Origin: Robiginitomaculum sp.
Lineage (GTDB): Bacteria > Pseudomonadota > Alphaproteobacteria > Caulobacterales > Maricaulaceae
NCBI GenBank assembly: GCA_016765135.1
Contig: JAESQN010000045.1
Coordinates: forward strand, 62,001-126,000
Direction of reading: 5' to 3'
DNA: 64,000 bases
The notes beneath the pieces are model-generated. The model was not told the DNA's origin. It saw only the letters and a program-made list of their open reading frames with translations, and did no database searches. The position numbers and the translations under genes are program-made. Below, piece by piece: positions 25,377 to 35,330 of this stretch. Positions within the stretch are counted from its first letter, which is position 1, and every line of letters starts with the position of its first letter.

Positions 25377-27974
25377 ATGAACATTGAAAATTATACCAAC
25401 CGGGCCAAGGCGGTCGTGCAGGCGGCGCAAAACATGGCCCTTGAGCGGAGCCATCAGCAAATAGCCCAGGCTCATATTTTGTCGGCATTGCTTGGCGAAG
25501 ATGCCCAAAACGGGAAAAGCTTAGTAGGCAATCTGGTGCGAACGTCCGGTGCAGATGTGAATAAATTAAAATCGGATGTGCGGGACTTACTCGGTAAAAT
25601 TCCAGTGGTCGAAGGATCGGGCGTAGGTAATCTGACCTTGAGCCGTGAGGCTGGTAAAACATTTGCTTCCGCCGAAAGTGCGGCCAAAAAGGCTGGCAGT
25701 AAATATATTACTGTCGAGGGACTGTTTTTGGCTCTTATTATGAGTGCCGATAAAGATATGAAAGCCTTGTTGGAAAGTGCGGGTGTTGATATTTCGCGCA
25801 TCGCTGAAGCTATAAAAAACCTGCGCGGTGACAACCCTGTGGACAGCGAAAGCGCCGAAGATGCCTATGAGGCTCTCTCCAAATACACCCGCGACCTAAC
25901 TGCTGCCGCCCGTGACGGTAAAATGGATCCGGTCATTGGCCGCGACGAAGAAATCCGCCGCGTGGTGCAGGTTCTCTCGCGCCGCTCCAAAAACAATCCG
26001 CTTTTAATCGGCGAGGCCGGCGTTGGTAAGACCGCCATCGCCGAAGGTCTGGCCCTGCGTATCGTCAATGGTGATGTGCCCGAAAGCCTGAAAGACAAAG
26101 ACCTGCTGTCTTTGGACTTGGGGGCTTTGATAGCCGGGGCTAAATACCGGGGCGAATTTGAGGAGCGGCTCAAGGCTGTTCTCAAAGAAATAGAAAATGC
26201 TGACGGTAAAATCGTGCTGTTCATTGACGAGATACATATGTTGGTTGGTGCGGGAAAAACCGATGGGGCTATGGACGCGGCTAACCTCCTAAAGCCCGCA
26301 TTGGCGCGGGGCGAACTACACTGTATCGGCGCGACCACGCTCGACGAATACCGCAAGCATTTGGAAAAAGACGCGGCATTGGCCCGGCGTTTCCTGACCA
26401 TTTTTATTGACGAGCCGAGCGTCGAAGACACGGTGTCGATCCTGCGCGGTATCAAGGATAAATACGAAATGCACCACGGTATCAGAATTTCCGACAGCGC
26501 CATTGTCGCCGCCGCTAATTTATCAAACCGTTATATCACCGACAGGTTTTTGCCCGACAAAGCCATTGACCTTATGGACGAAGCCGCGTCGAGGCTGCGT
26601 ATGCAGGTAGACAGCAAGCCCGAAGAACTGGACGAAATTGACCGCAAATTGGTACGTGCCCGTATCGAGGCGGAAGCTCTCAAAGCGGAGAAAGACAAAG
26701 CTTCCAAAGAGCGGTTGAAAACACGCCTGGAAGAAATTACCGAGCTTGAAGATCAAAGCAAAGAACTTACGGCCCGCTGGCAAGCCGAAAAAGCCAAGCT
26801 GGCCGGGGCTACCGAACTTAAAGAAAAGCTGGATGTTGCAAGAAACCATCTGGCCGATGCGGTCAGGCGCGGCGATTACGAGACCGCCGGGCGTTTGCAA
26901 CATGTGGAAATCCCCGATCTGGAAACCCGGCTGGAGCAAGCCGAACAGGCGGACGACGACGGGACATCCCTTGCGGCCGATGTGGTCAACGACGACATGA
27001 TAGCCTCCGTGGTGTCGCGCTGGACGGGCATTCCGGTGGAGAAAATGCTGTCAGGCGAACGGGATAAATTACTGGCTATGGAAGATGTATTGGCCCAGCG
27101 CGTGGTCGGGCAGGCTCAGGCTGTGGCCGCAGTTTCGGACGCCGTACGCCGGGCGCGGGCGGGCCTGAAAGACCCGGCGCGGCCTATTGGATCGTTCATG
27201 TTTTTAGGGCCAACGGGTGTAGGCAAGACCGAGCTGACCAAGGCGCTGGCCGAGTTTATGTTCGACGACGACCAGGCCATCACCCGCATTGATATGTCTG
27301 AGTATATGGAGAAACATTCCGTGTCGCGCTTGATCGGCGCACCGCCCGGATATGTGGGTTATGACGAGGGCGGTATGTTGACCGAGTCTATACGGCGGCG
27401 TCCCTATCAGGTGGTGCTGTTCGACGAGATTGAAAAAGCCCACCCGGATGTGTTTAATGTGCTTTTGCAAGTGCTTGACGATGGCCGCCTGACGGACGGG
27501 CAAGGCCGCACGGTGGATTTCAAGAACTGCGTGATCATAATGACCAGCAATATCGGCGCGGAATACCTCGTGGCACTTGGTGACGACGAAAATGTCGAAG
27601 CCGCCCGTGGGCAGGTTATGGCTATGTTACAAGCTAAATTCAGACCGGAATTCCTGAACAGGCTCGACGAAATCCTGCTGTTCGAACGCCTCAAGCCCGA
27701 GCATATGGGTGCCATTGTTGACATTCAAATCAAGCGCCTGATGGGCTGGCTCAAAGACCGCCAGATTACAATAGAACTAAAAACATCCGCCCGCACCTGG
27801 CTAGCCAAAAAAGGCTATGACCCGGCCTTCGGCGCCAGACCGCTAAAACGCGTCATCCAAAAATCCCTGCAAGACGAATTGGCGAGGCAGGTACTGGCAG
27901 GCAAAATAAACGACGGCGACCATGTGGTTGTCAGCGCAGACAAGGAGGGGTTGGTACTTAAAATCAAAACCTAA
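25377..27974 (+). CDS. clpB: ClpB disaggregase chaperone
   Basis: 865 residues, full-length. An N-domain (1-150) precedes the first AAA+ module with Walker [10 protein letters not shown] (about 212-220) and Walker [11 protein letters not shown] coiled-coil middle domain (about 400-535, Lys/Glu-rich) follows, and then the second module with Walker [10 protein letters not shown] (about 611-619) and YEVGGMLTE-like [16 protein letters not shown]. It rescues aggregated proteins together with DnaK. The start follows a GGAG site and the promoter looks RpoH-dependent. A STAS-domain gene follows after 12 bases. Confidence 0.97.
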   Translation: MNIENYTNRAKAVVQAAQNMALERSHQQIAQAHILSALLGEDAQNGKSLVGNLVRTSGADVNKLKSDVRDLLGKIPVVEGSGVGNLTLSREAGKTFASAESAAKKAGSKYITVEGLFLALIMSADKDMKALLESAGVDISRIAEAIKNLRGDNPVDSESAEDAYEALSKYTRDLTAAARDGKMDPVIGRDEEIRRVVQVLSRRSKNNPLLIGEAGVGKTAIAEGLALRIVNGDVPESLKDKDLLSLDLGALIAGAKYRGEFEERLKAVLKEIENADGKIVLFIDEIHMLVGAGKTDGAMDAANLLKPALARGELHCIGATTLDEYRKHLEKDAALARRFLTIFIDEPSVEDTVSILRGIKDKYEMHHGIRISDSAIVAAANLSNRYITDRFLPDKAIDLMDEAASRLRMQVDSKPEELDEIDRKLVRARIEAEALKAEKDKASKERLKTRLEEITELEDQSKELTARWQAEKAKLAGATELKEKLDVARNHLADAVRRGDYETAGRLQHVEIPDLETRLEQAEQADDDGTSLAADVVNDDMIASVVSRWTGIPVEKMLSGERDKLLAMEDVLAQRVVGQAQAVAAVSDAVRRARAGLKDPARPIGSFMFLGPTGVGKTELTKALAEFMFDDDQAITRIDMSEYMEKHSVSRLIGAPPGYVGYDEGGMLTESIRRRPYQVVLFDEIEKAHPDVFNVLLQVLDDGRLTDGQGRTVDFKNCVIIMTSNIGAEYLVALGDDENVEAARGQVMAMLQAKFRPEFLNRLDEILLFERLKPEHMGAIVDIQIKRLMGWLKDRQITIELKTSARTWLAKKGYDPAFGARPLKRVIQKSLQDELARQVLAGKINDGDHVVVSADKEGLVLKIKT

Positions 27975-27986
27975 AAGGAGGTTATC

Positions 27987-28727
27987 ATGATCAAGATCGA
28001 AAAATTTAAAGCTAAAAATATTATCCGGGTCTCTCCGCTCGGCAAATTTGAAAAATCTGATTTCAAGCGGCTAAACACGTGTATGGATGAGTATATCAAC
28101 AGCCATGATCGCGTTCCGTCTGTAGTTATTCACGCAGAAAAATTTCCCAGGTGGAAGAAATTTAGTGCCTTTTTGGCTCACATAAAATTTGTCAAAAATG
28201 CGCAAAACTTTGTGCCTAAAGTTGCGATTGTCAGCGATAAAATATCGGTGAAAATCATTCCGGCACTCGTCCGTCATTTTATCAAAGCCAAAGTCCGCCT
28301 GTTTAGCGTTGCGGGTATGGAAGAGGCTATGGACTGGGCGGCGGCACCGGGCGACCATCCGGGACGTTTCCGCATTCTGGAGGGTTTTCCTAATGATGTT
28401 ATTGCCGTAGAAGCCGAGGGCATCATCACCGCACAAGATTATGAAGACACGCTGCGCCCATTGGTGGAGGCCAAAAAAAAACGCCATGACCAACTGAAAA
28501 TGTTGTTCGTGGCGGACGAGGGTTTCCAAAGCTATACTAGCGGCGCAATGTGGGAAGACACCAAATTTGGCCTGATGCATTTAAGCGATCTGAAAAAACT
28601 GGCATTGGTATCGGATTTAGGCTGGATGCGGACCGCTATCCGCCTGTTTGGCCCGCTAATGCCCGCAAAAGTCCGCGTCTTCCACACGCACGAATACGAA
28701 GACGCAGCAAAGTGGATCAAACGGTAA
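27987..28727 (+). CDS. Tandem SpoIIAA-like (STAS) domain protein
   Basis: 246 residues with two similar halves (about 1-115 and 130-246). Each has a SpoIIAA-like start (IIRVSPLGKFEKSDFKRL / VIAVEAEGIITAQDYEDTLRPL) and a strand-helix ending in a CRAL/TRIO-like or DUF3478 pattern (VRLFSVAGMEEAMDWAA / VRVFHTHEYEDAAKWIKR). The strong AGGAGG site and 12-base gap after clpB indicate one heat-shock transcript. Function unknown. Confidence 0.8.
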   Translation: MIKIEKFKAKNIIRVSPLGKFEKSDFKRLNTCMDEYINSHDRVPSVVIHAEKFPRWKKFSAFLAHIKFVKNAQNFVPKVAIVSDKISVKIIPALVRHFIKAKVRLFSVAGMEEAMDWAAAPGDHPGRFRILEGFPNDVIAVEAEGIITAQDYEDTLRPLVEAKKKRHDQLKMLFVADEGFQSYTSGAMWEDTKFGLMHLSDLKKLALVSDLGWMRTAIRLFGPLMPAKVRVFHTHEYEDAAKWIKR

Positions 28728-28775
28728 AACGCTATGGTCGAATTGAAACATCCAGTGATGTAATTTCAGTTGGCC

Positions 28776-28797
28776 AAAATGGTTGAACCACCATTTT
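28776..28797 (+). terminator. Hairpin after the clpB-STAS operon
   Basis: AAAATGGT-TGAACC-ACCATTTT, an 8-bp perfect inverted repeat whose 3' arm ends in TTTT, about 50 bases after the STAS stop. It would act as a weak terminator, possibly in both directions. Confidence 0.5.
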
Positions 28798-28930
28798 ATT
28801 GTGGAGGCCTTATAGGTGTGTTGGCATTACGCACTATTTTTATGTAAAATATGTTGGGGCTTATATACGAAACTAGACGAGGTTTCGGAAAGCGCACCGA
28901 GCGGGGTGCGGCATGATTAAGTTTTTTGTA

Positions 28931-29731
28931 TTATCCGTCTGTTTTTTCTTCAACGCTTTGCAGTTCTGCACCATAACCAACCTCATCACAGAGATAGTGG
29001 AAAATGTACCGTCGCGTTCCATTACTAGTAAACATGTCTTGAAAAGTCACCGTGATATAAATGTCCATTTCTCTGATGCGCTTAAAGTTGTAAGCGCCAC
29101 CATCAGGAAAATCGAAATCAAACCTAACACGGCAATTCCACGTATCCCCCGCGACCATGTCCCCTGTTTTGCGTGTGTCGATAAGCGCTTGTTCATCAAA
29201 GTGCCGTCTATCCTTATAAAACTTTCCCTGCGCGGAAACATTGATCGAGGAAGCTGGTGTTTTACCTACATTTTTGATTTCAATACTATCGCTGTAGGCA
29301 ACAAGCGTATCACCATTGTCCCCTCTTTCTGGAGTTATCACATCAAAATCAATAGACTGGGGAACAGAAATATAAGGTTGAAACTCGGCTTTAGTGGCGT
29401 TGTGGGTGACTTCGAGAGATTTTCTAGCAGAAGACCACGAGAGACCTGCGAAAATTGCAGCAAAGACAGATATCAACAGAGCCCAATTGGTTTTTGTCGC
29501 GAGCTGTTTAACGCGCTCTACGAACGCAGGGCTTTGGCCTCCAGTAACAACATCATCTTTCATTTCGGTTTGTTTTTGATGTGTTTGTGGCTTTACGTTA
29601 GCGGCATCCTGCTTTTCAGCCATAAGAGCCGCCGTATTCGTTTCATCGCGGGGCTTAGTTTGTGTTTGGCCAGCGCTCACATTTTGGTACAACAATAACG
29701 CCACCAAAGTCAGTAAAAAGAATCGTTTCAT
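28931..29731 (-). CDS. IS passenger: membrane-anchored protein of unknown function
   Basis: 266 residues. It has an N-terminal signal (RFFLLTLVALLLYQNVSA), a polar Gln/Lys/Thr-rich stretch (about 20-70), one transmembrane helix (NWALLISVFAAIFAGLSW, about 83-100) and a C-terminal beta-rich domain that starts AEFQPYISVPQ and holds VKNVGKTPA-like IEIKNVGKTPASSINV. The last domain resembles those found in many small membrane proteins of unknown role. It lies inside the IS element, facing away from the transposase. IS1595 elements are known to carry passengers; what this one does is unknown. Confidence 0.75.
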   Translation of the reverse strand: MKRFFLLTLVALLLYQNVSAGQTQTKPRDETNTAALMAEKQDAANVKPQTHQKQTEMKDDVVTGGQSPAFVERVKQLATKTNWALLISVFAAIFAGLSWSSARKSLEVTHNATKAEFQPYISVPQSIDFDVITPERGDNGDTLVAYSDSIEIKNVGKTPASSINVSAQGKFYKDRRHFDEQALIDTRKTGDMVAGDTWNCRVRFDFDFPDGGAYNFKRIREMDIYITVTFQDMFTSNGTRRYIFHYLCDEVGYGAELQSVEEKTDG

Positions 29732-29827
29732 GGTTCACCTTACCATATTTATCGCACATAACTAGACGAATTTACTTGCACTACCGATATACTTATGATA
29801 CATAATTAGACAGGAAAGAGAGAGATT

Positions 29828-30772
29828 ATGTATAAGCAAGAACATCAAGCCCCCGGACGCGCAGACCGTAAAGGATTAAGCGTTATTGAGTTGTTTCAGA
29901 TGTTTCCCAACGACGCTTCGGCGCGGAAATGGCTTGAGGATTTACGTTGGGCAAATAACGAACGTCACTGCCCCGTGTGCGGGTCTTTGAAAACAAAGGC
30001 CGTTCCTAACGAAAAGCCTATGCCGTATCACTGTGGTGATTGTCGCAAGTATTTTAGCGTTAAAACTGGCACGGTTATGCAATCCAGTAAAATCGGCCTG
30101 CAAAAATGGGTTATCGCGATATACCTTATGTCCACAAGCCTCAAGGGCGTGTCCAGTATGAAGTTACACCGTGACCTTGGCGTCACACAAAAGACAGCTT
30201 GGTTTATGGCGCAGAAAATACGTCAGGGTTGGCTTGGTGGTCAAGACGAAAAGATGGACGGTATTGTTGAGGTCGATGAAACCTATATCGGCGGCAAGGC
30301 CAAGAACATGACCGCGAAAGAGCGCAAGGCTCGCAAACAGTATAGCAATAAGGAAACCGTGGTTGGTGTTTTAGAGCGTGATGGTGATGTTCGTGTTGCA
30401 CATATCCCAAAGCATCACGCGCCCGCAATGGTTTATGAAAATGTTTGTCCCGATAATGCGGTTCTTATGACTGATGGTGCATTGGTTTATAAACACCTTG
30501 GCGAAGATTTTGAACATCATTCCGTTAATCACAGTGTTGGCGAGTATGTTCGCGGTCACGCCCATACGAATAGTATCGAAAGTTTTTGGGCAACTTTGAA
30601 GCGGGGTTATCAAGGTACATATCACAAAATGAGTGCCAAGCACCTATCGCGCTACATTACTGAATTTGCGGGTCGCCATAACGCCCGTGACTATGATACG
30701 ATTGTTCAAATGGAAATGCTCGCCAAAGGCTTTACTGGCAAGCGGCTTCGTTACAAAGACCTTATTGCATAG
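29828..30772 (+). CDS. IS1595-family (ISXO2-type) transposase
   Basis: 314 residues. A zinc ribbon (HCPVCGSLKTK...YHCGDCRKYFSV, about 47-78) is followed by a helical region and the ISXO2 DDE/N catalytic domain: VDETYIGGK (first Asp), LMTDGALVYKHL (second Asp), and HTNSIESFWATLKRGYQGTYH (Asn/Glu region). The frame is complete, so the element may be active. It starts after an AGGAAAGAGAG site. Confidence 0.95.
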   Translation: MYKQEHQAPGRADRKGLSVIELFQMFPNDASARKWLEDLRWANNERHCPVCGSLKTKAVPNEKPMPYHCGDCRKYFSVKTGTVMQSSKIGLQKWVIAIYLMSTSLKGVSSMKLHRDLGVTQKTAWFMAQKIRQGWLGGQDEKMDGIVEVDETYIGGKAKNMTAKERKARKQYSNKETVVGVLERDGDVRVAHIPKHHAPAMVYENVCPDNAVLMTDGALVYKHLGEDFEHHSVNHSVGEYVRGHAHTNSIESFWATLKRGYQGTYHKMSAKHLSRYITEFAGRHNARDYDTIVQMEMLAKGFTGKRLRYKDLIA

Positions 30773-30781
30773 GACACAGAC

Positions 30782-30928
30782 ATGGAAACCAGACCTGAAA
30801 AAGATAAACGCAAGCGCGGACGCCCCGTTAAGAATGAAATCGAACCAATACCTGATACGGCCAAGGATATAGCTAAGGCTATGTTCAAGGACGCAGATCG
30901 AAAGATAATGTTCAATAGAGAAAAATAA
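30782..30928 (+). CDS. Small AT-hook protein of the IS element
   Basis: 48 residues, starting METRPEKDKR and ending MFNREK. KRKRGRPVKNE (9-19) is an AT-hook core (RGRP), which binds the minor groove of AT-rich DNA. The rest (PDTAKDIAKAMF) resembles the small accessory frames found next to some IS1595 transposases. It begins 9 bases after the transposase stop and is followed by a clear terminator. Confidence 0.7.
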   Translation: METRPEKDKRKRGRPVKNEIEPIPDTAKDIAKAMFKDADRKIMFNREK

Positions 30929-30935
30929 CAGATAG

Positions 30936-30955
30936 CCCGCCTTGTGCGGGTTTTT
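30936..30955 (+). terminator. Rho-independent terminator of the IS element
   Basis: CCCGC-CTTGT-GCGGG followed by TTTTT, 8 bases after the AT-hook gene and 35 bases before the right end of the element. Confidence 0.85.
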
Positions 30956-31021
30956 CTTTATGGGCTTGTCTAGTTTCGTATATAATGTCCAACAAGTTAG
31001 ACATTTAGACGGAGTGAAAAA

Positions 31022-31507
31022 ATGACATTGGTGGAAAATATGAGTGAGCCGGAGCGGCGCAGTTGGGCTACATTGATTGTTGATGTGACGGTGTTTGTGG
31101 TTTTTTTGAAAAACATGTTGCGCAAGGGCGGCGTTGAAAATCTATCCCCAGGCGACATGATCGGGCTTTATATTTGGATAATTGTCGCGACCATTATTAT
31201 GCATATTATTATTGCCGGGGTTTTTGCGTCGCGGGTGAAGTCTAGCGGTTATGAAAGTGATGAGCGGGATGTGGAGATTGAGCGCAAAGGGGCGCGCAAC
31301 GGGTTTTGGGTGGTCGGCATTGCCATCAATATTATTATTTTCATGTTTTTGATGGAAAACGCATATCCCGCAGAATACGGGCCAATTCCCGGACTGTCGT
31401 TCTTAACCCCGAGCCATATGTTCTTTGCTTTAATGGGCACGATGTTTTTGGGCGATATTGTCTATCGGGCCACTATGGTGCTGGCCTATCGGCAAGACGC
31501 CCTATGA
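31022..31507 (+). CDS. Four-helix membrane protein paired with an Xre regulator
   Basis: 161 residues with four hydrophobic segments (about 18-32, 46-70, 95-113 and 130-152). Between the second and third is a charged loop ESDERDVEIERKGARNGF. The pattern matches small membrane proteins encoded just upstream of short Xre-type regulators in many bacteria. Function unknown. The promoter region abuts the right end of the IS element (31 bases away), so the insertion may affect it. Confidence 0.75.
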   Translation: MTLVENMSEPERRSWATLIVDVTVFVVFLKNMLRKGGVENLSPGDMIGLYIWIIVATIIMHIIIAGVFASRVKSSGYESDERDVEIERKGARNGFWVVGIAINIIIFMFLMENAYPAEYGPIPGLSFLTPSHMFFALMGTMFLGDIVYRATMVLAYRQDAL

Positions 31508-31740
31508 GACCCAAAGCAAAGCCCAACAAAGACAAAATCACCAACCAGATACGGCGCATTCGTTTGGCCCGCACCGAGCTTACCCAAGAAGAGCTTGGCA
31601 AACGGGTCGGGGCGACCCGCCAGACCATTATCGCCATCGAGGCCGGGAAATACGCCCCGTCCATGGAGCTTGCCTTTCGCATAGCCCGGGAGTTCGGCGT
31701 CCCGTTTGAAGATGTGTTCCAATTTGATCCGCTTGGATAG
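31504..31740 (+). CDS. Short Xre-family transcriptional regulator
   Basis: 78 residues. The helix-turn-helix is LARTELTQEELGKRVGATRQTIIAIEAGKYAPSMELAFRIA, which covers most of the protein; a basic N-terminal tail precedes it. It overlaps the membrane-protein gene (ATGA) and is probably translated with it. Such pairs often autoregulate and respond to a membrane or redox cue; that is inference. Confidence 0.88.
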   Translation: MRPKAKPNKDKITNQIRRIRLARTELTQEELGKRVGATRQTIIAIEAGKYAPSMELAFRIAREFGVPFEDVFQFDPLG

Positions 31741-31858
31741 AACTTGGGTAGACTAGTGGGTAGTCTGGGCTTGAAAAAATAGCCCTAAAACACCCGGCTC
31801 TTTACCCCTCATTTACCTGCTCGCTTTACACTCCCTTAATACTTTTGCGGAGATGCAT

Positions 31859-34330
31859 ATGAACACGGCCAATCCCGGTTTCGACGAACCTGAATTTGAC
31901 CCCCGAGCGATAGAACAAGGTATAACGCCAACGGGCGCATTACGCCGTGCCGTATGGGCCTGTGCCGTCGGGGGCGCTGGCTTAATATTACTGGTGAGCA
32001 TCTACACATTTTCCGCTTTTGACAGAACACCCGATACGGCCGGGCTTTATGTAGAAATACTTGCTGGGCAAGCTGGACAGGCTGAACTTGCTGCGCAGGC
32101 TGGACAAAGTGCAGTTGAAACGGAGCTTTCCAACATTCTTGGTCGTCCAGGAGCCAGCTTGGCGAATTTTTTCTTACAGCTTTTAGGTTGGGCCGCGTTC
32201 CCTCTCGCTGTCTTGTTGATATTTGCGGCGGCGCGGGCCGTACTGAAACCGCGCCTTAACATTACCCGCCTGGACACGCTTAGACGCAGCTCTTTATTGG
32301 TCATGAGCATATTTTGCCTGACGGTATTTTTGGCCGCTTTTCCCATCCCGCAAAGTTGGCCTATGGGGACCGGGATCGGAGGCTGGGTTGGTGATGTGGT
32401 GTTTCTGGGCACTAAAAACCTGCTGGCATCAACAGGGTTATCAGCCAGTATAGCTGGCGGTATTGCGGTATTGTTGGCGTTTGGGGGACTAGGATATTGT
32501 TTCGGGCGTTTTCTCGGTATTGTCGGGCGTGATGTAGCCGAAGTGTTCGATGCCGCCGGGCTGCTGTGGGCCATATTCAGGGTGCGGCTGGATCAGTTTA
32601 TCCGGTTTCTACGTAGGCGCTTCCAGAAGTCTTATATTGACCCTTTGGAAGTATCCGGGTTTGACGACAAAAAAGTGTGGGTAGAAACACCAGGTCAGGA
32701 GCATGTTGACAACCTGGCCCCCACACCGCAACAAGCACCAGACCAAGCACCGCAAGATTATGTCCCCCCCCAAAGCAAGCCTGCCCCCCGGGCCAACGCA
32801 CCCAAATACAATTTTCCCAAGAACGGAAAATTCGTCCTGCCGCAAGTTGATTTGCTGAAAACCCCGCCGCCGCGTGTCGCCGTGGTCGATGCTGGAGCAC
32901 TACAAAAATCCGCCGTGGAACTAGGCGAAGTGTTGACAGATTTCGGTGTTAAAGGCGAGATCGGGCGTGTGCGCCCCGGCCCCGTCGTCACACTGTATGA
33001 ATTTGAGCCAGCACCGGGCGTCAAGTCGTCGCGGGTCATCAATCTGGCCGACGATATTGCCCGCTCAATGGCGGCCCGTTCGGCCCGTGTGGCCGTAGTG
33101 CGCGGGCGTAATGCTATCGGGATTGAACTGCCAAATAGGCGCCGCGAGACGGTGTTCCTGCGCGATATGTTGGCCAGCAGCGACTTTAAAAATTCCGATG
33201 CCAGCCTGCCCCTCGCACTCGGTGAGGACATTGGCGGCAAGCCGTATTTTGCCGACCTGGCCAAAATGCCGCATTTGCTGGTTGCTGGTACGACGGGTTC
33301 GGGTAAGTCGGTTGGTATCAATGCCATGATATTATCGCTGATGTATTCATTGTCGCCTGATCAATGCAAATTCATAATGATTGATCCGAAAATGCTGGAG
33401 TTGTCCATCTATGACGGCGCACCGCATTTGCTAACACCCGTAGTTACTGACCCTAAAAAGGCGGTCGTTGCCCTAAAATGGACAGTGCGCGAAATGGAAA
33501 ACCGTTACCGTAATATGTCAAAGGTCGGGGTGCGCTCCATCGCCGGGTATAACGACAAAGTCCGCGAGGCCGAGAGAACCGGCGAAGCCACCACCCGCAC
33601 GGTCATGACCGGGTTTGACAAACAAACCGGCGAAGCCATGTACGAAACCCAGACACTAGAACTGGAGTTTATGCCGTTCATTGTCGTGGTCATTGACGAA
33701 ATGGCCGATCTGATGATGGTGGCGGGCAAGGATATTGAAGGCACGGTACAGCGCCTGGCCCAAATGGCTCGTGCCGCTGGTATCCACCTCATCATGGCAA
33801 CCCAGCGCCCGTCCGTGGATGTGATCACCGGCACGATCAAAGCTAATTTCCCAACCCGGATTTCGTTCTCGGTCAGCTCCAAAATCGACAGCCGTACTAT
33901 CCTCGGCGAGCAAGGCGCGGAGCAACTCCTGGGCATGGGCGACATGCTCTATATGGCATCAGGACGCAAACCCCGCCGCTTGCACGGGCCGTTTGTTAGT
34001 GACGACGAGGTCGAAAAAATCGCCAATTTTGTCAAAGCCCAAGGCGCACCAAGCTATCTGGAAGACATTACGGTCGACACTGAAGAAGAGACCGCTGCGG
34101 GCGGCCCGGTAGACGGTAATACAAACTCAGGCGATGAAACCTTTGACAAAGCCGTCGCCATAGTCGCCCACGACCGCAAATGCTCCACCAGCTATATCCA
34201 GCGCAGATTATCCATAGGATATAACCGCGCCGCCAACATCATAGAGCGCATGGAAGCAGAAGGCATGATCAGCGAAGCCGGCGCAGGCGGCAAGCGCGAA
34301 ATACTCCTACCGGAGGAAGGGGAGTTTTAG
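31859..34330 (+). CDS. ftsK: DNA translocase FtsK
   Basis: 823 residues from the ATG at 31859, six bases after GGAG; another ATG (31853) lies right at that site. Four to five membrane helices (about 30-230) follow a cytoplasmic N-terminus. The second segment is preceded by an unusual [14 protein letters not shown] repeat. A Pro-rich linker leads to the motor with Walker A GTTGSGKS (about 477-484) and Walker [13 protein letters not shown]. The C-terminal gamma winged helix ([27 protein letters not shown]) reads KOPS-type sites. It moves chromosomes to the septum for dimer resolution. Confidence 0.95.
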   Translation: MNTANPGFDEPEFDPRAIEQGITPTGALRRAVWACAVGGAGLILLVSIYTFSAFDRTPDTAGLYVEILAGQAGQAELAAQAGQSAVETELSNILGRPGASLANFFLQLLGWAAFPLAVLLIFAAARAVLKPRLNITRLDTLRRSSLLVMSIFCLTVFLAAFPIPQSWPMGTGIGGWVGDVVFLGTKNLLASTGLSASIAGGIAVLLAFGGLGYCFGRFLGIVGRDVAEVFDAAGLLWAIFRVRLDQFIRFLRRRFQKSYIDPLEVSGFDDKKVWVETPGQEHVDNLAPTPQQAPDQAPQDYVPPQSKPAPRANAPKYNFPKNGKFVLPQVDLLKTPPPRVAVVDAGALQKSAVELGEVLTDFGVKGEIGRVRPGPVVTLYEFEPAPGVKSSRVINLADDIARSMAARSARVAVVRGRNAIGIELPNRRRETVFLRDMLASSDFKNSDASLPLALGEDIGGKPYFADLAKMPHLLVAGTTGSGKSVGINAMILSLMYSLSPDQCKFIMIDPKMLELSIYDGAPHLLTPVVTDPKKAVVALKWTVREMENRYRNMSKVGVRSIAGYNDKVREAERTGEATTRTVMTGFDKQTGEAMYETQTLELEFMPFIVVVIDEMADLMMVAGKDIEGTVQRLAQMARAAGIHLIMATQRPSVDVITGTIKANFPTRISFSVSSKIDSRTILGEQGAEQLLGMGDMLYMASGRKPRRLHGPFVSDDEVEKIANFVKAQGAPSYLEDITVDTEEETAAGGPVDGNTNSGDETFDKAVAIVAHDRKCSTSYIQRRLSIGYNRAANIIERMEAEGMISEAGAGGKREILLPEEGEF

Positions 34331-34385
34331 GGTTTATACCACCCTCACCCCCGTTACCCCAGACCTCGCTGAACGCAGCCTGCCT

Positions 34386-34490
34386 CTTGTGCATACCTGT
34401 GCATACAGGTATCCATAACCGTACTTTGCAGTGTATCTCCGATAGCCCAATGATGGACCCCTGCATACGCAGGGGTGAGCGGGATGTAGG
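34386..34490. repeat. Dispersed palindromic repeat with two hairpins
   Basis: Two perfect hairpins in a row: ATACCTGT-GCAT-ACAGGTAT (34393-34412) and CCCCTGC-ATAC-GCAGGGG (34458-34475), each followed by repeat-like tails (TATCCATAA, TGAGCGGGA). The layout is like other short mobile palindromic repeats in proteobacteria. It fills the gap after ftsK. Confidence 0.65.
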
Positions 34491-34570
34491 GATTGGTTCG
34501 AAAGTGAAACACCGAGTTTGTAACACTTACCCCTGTTTTTACGCATTGCGCCCACCTCTAAAACATTGAA

Positions 34571-35010
34571 ATTATTGATAATTATACTTCCTCCCAAAAA
34601 TACAATCCATGAACATCTGAATACACCTATATTGGTTTTGTTCTTCTGCTTGTTGGACGGGTTTGATATCGCTTACCTTGGCAGGGGACGGTGCCCAGGT
34701 GTTGGCAACGAGTGATAATCGTGTTGTCGGCCTGTCAGGCGCGAGCTGTTTAGCCCGACCATATGTGAGTATGGGCTGGGGACGGACCATTTTCGGTACC
34801 GCTCCGGTGACTGGCTAGCTCGGCCGCTTGAAAACCGCACCGCCGTGTGGCTTCGCCCTCACGAAACATTTTTGCGCTTTCCCCGGTTCTCCGGTGACGG
34901 CGAAACCACACGGGCTGTCCTTTCTGTCCATGCCCATAGCCATAACCCGGCCAAGCATTTTTGGGCGTGACGGCGCCCGGCTGGACAAAAACATAATTTA
35001 CGGAGATATT
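34571..35010. other. Gene-poor interval with a long stem-loop
   Basis: No convincing gene. Weak minus-strand frames exist but lack a family pattern and a ribosome binding site. The main structure is a 15-base inverted repeat with arms at 34843-34857 and 34899-34913 (CCGTGTGGCTTCGCC and its partner). Read as minus-strand RNA all 15 positions pair (one G-U), while the plus strand has one C-A mismatch. A 10-bp direct repeat CTCCGGTGAC occurs at 34802-34811 and 34889-34898. This may be a structured RNA, but no family is recognised. Confidence 0.4.
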
Positions 35011-35214
35011 ATGCCACGTAAACAAAATCACAGTGCCGCAACACGACAACAACGCACACTGGATGCAATCAAGCTCAATAGTGAACGCATGAAGCTGGTG
35101 CGCAGCATCCATACCTCGTCGGGTAATCATGGCATCAGTACCGGGGCACTGCGTTTGATGAACGCCAGCTCCAGTCTTATGAACAAAGTTAGAAAAAACC
35201 TTCCCAAATTATGA
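35011..35214 (+). CDS. Small basic protein, hypothetical
   Basis: 67 residues from the ATG at 35011, seven bases after a CGGAG site. It is rich in Arg, Lys, Ser and Asn (MPRKQNHSAATRQQRTLDAIKLNSERMKLV...MNKVRKNLPKL) and has no Cys or membrane segment. A long amphipathic helix is likely in the middle. The start site and composition support a real gene; no family is recognised. Confidence 0.5.
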   Translation: MPRKQNHSAATRQQRTLDAIKLNSERMKLVRSIHTSSGNHGISTGALRLMNASSSLMNKVRKNLPKL

Positions 35215-35240
35215 AACACACCCCCATAAACCCGCACCCG

Positions 35241-35255
35241 TTAACCATTTGTTAG
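35241..35255 (+). promoter_or_regulatory. CtrA-box-like site upstream of the porin gene
   Basis: TTAA, seven bases, TTAG, the same near-match to TTAA-N7-TTAA as before rcdA. It lies about 76 bases before the porin ATG. Weak by itself. Confidence 0.3.
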
Positions 35256-35330
35256 GCATAGATGTCCGATAGGTGGGGTGTTTATTATTTGTTAAGATTC
35301 TGGCCCAAAGTAAAAATCCAAGGTATTGAT

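Larger units (their letters stand above)
28856..30990 (+). mobile_element. IS1595-family insertion element with passenger gene
   Basis: About 2.1 kb bounded by inverted repeats. The left end GGGGCTTATATACGAAACTAG matches the right end read in reverse (GGACATTATATACGAAACTAG), with 18 of 18 bases identical from TTATATACG to CTAGAC. It holds a minus-strand passenger membrane protein, a transposase and a 48-residue AT-hook protein, and ends just after a terminator. The flanking octamers AATATGTT and AACAAGTT match at 6 of 8 bases, a possible decayed target duplication; IS1595 elements usually give 8-bp duplications. All frames are intact. Confidence 0.85.

Noticed and set aside
28913-29698. Plus-strand 261-codon frame across the IS passenger gene
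   Set aside because: The minus-strand frame has a signal peptide, one membrane helix and a coherent domain; the plus frame has none and is its shadow.
34572-35130. Minus-strand small frames in the gap after ftsK
   Set aside because: No ribosome site or family pattern; they overlap the stem-loop and the small basic gene on the other strand.
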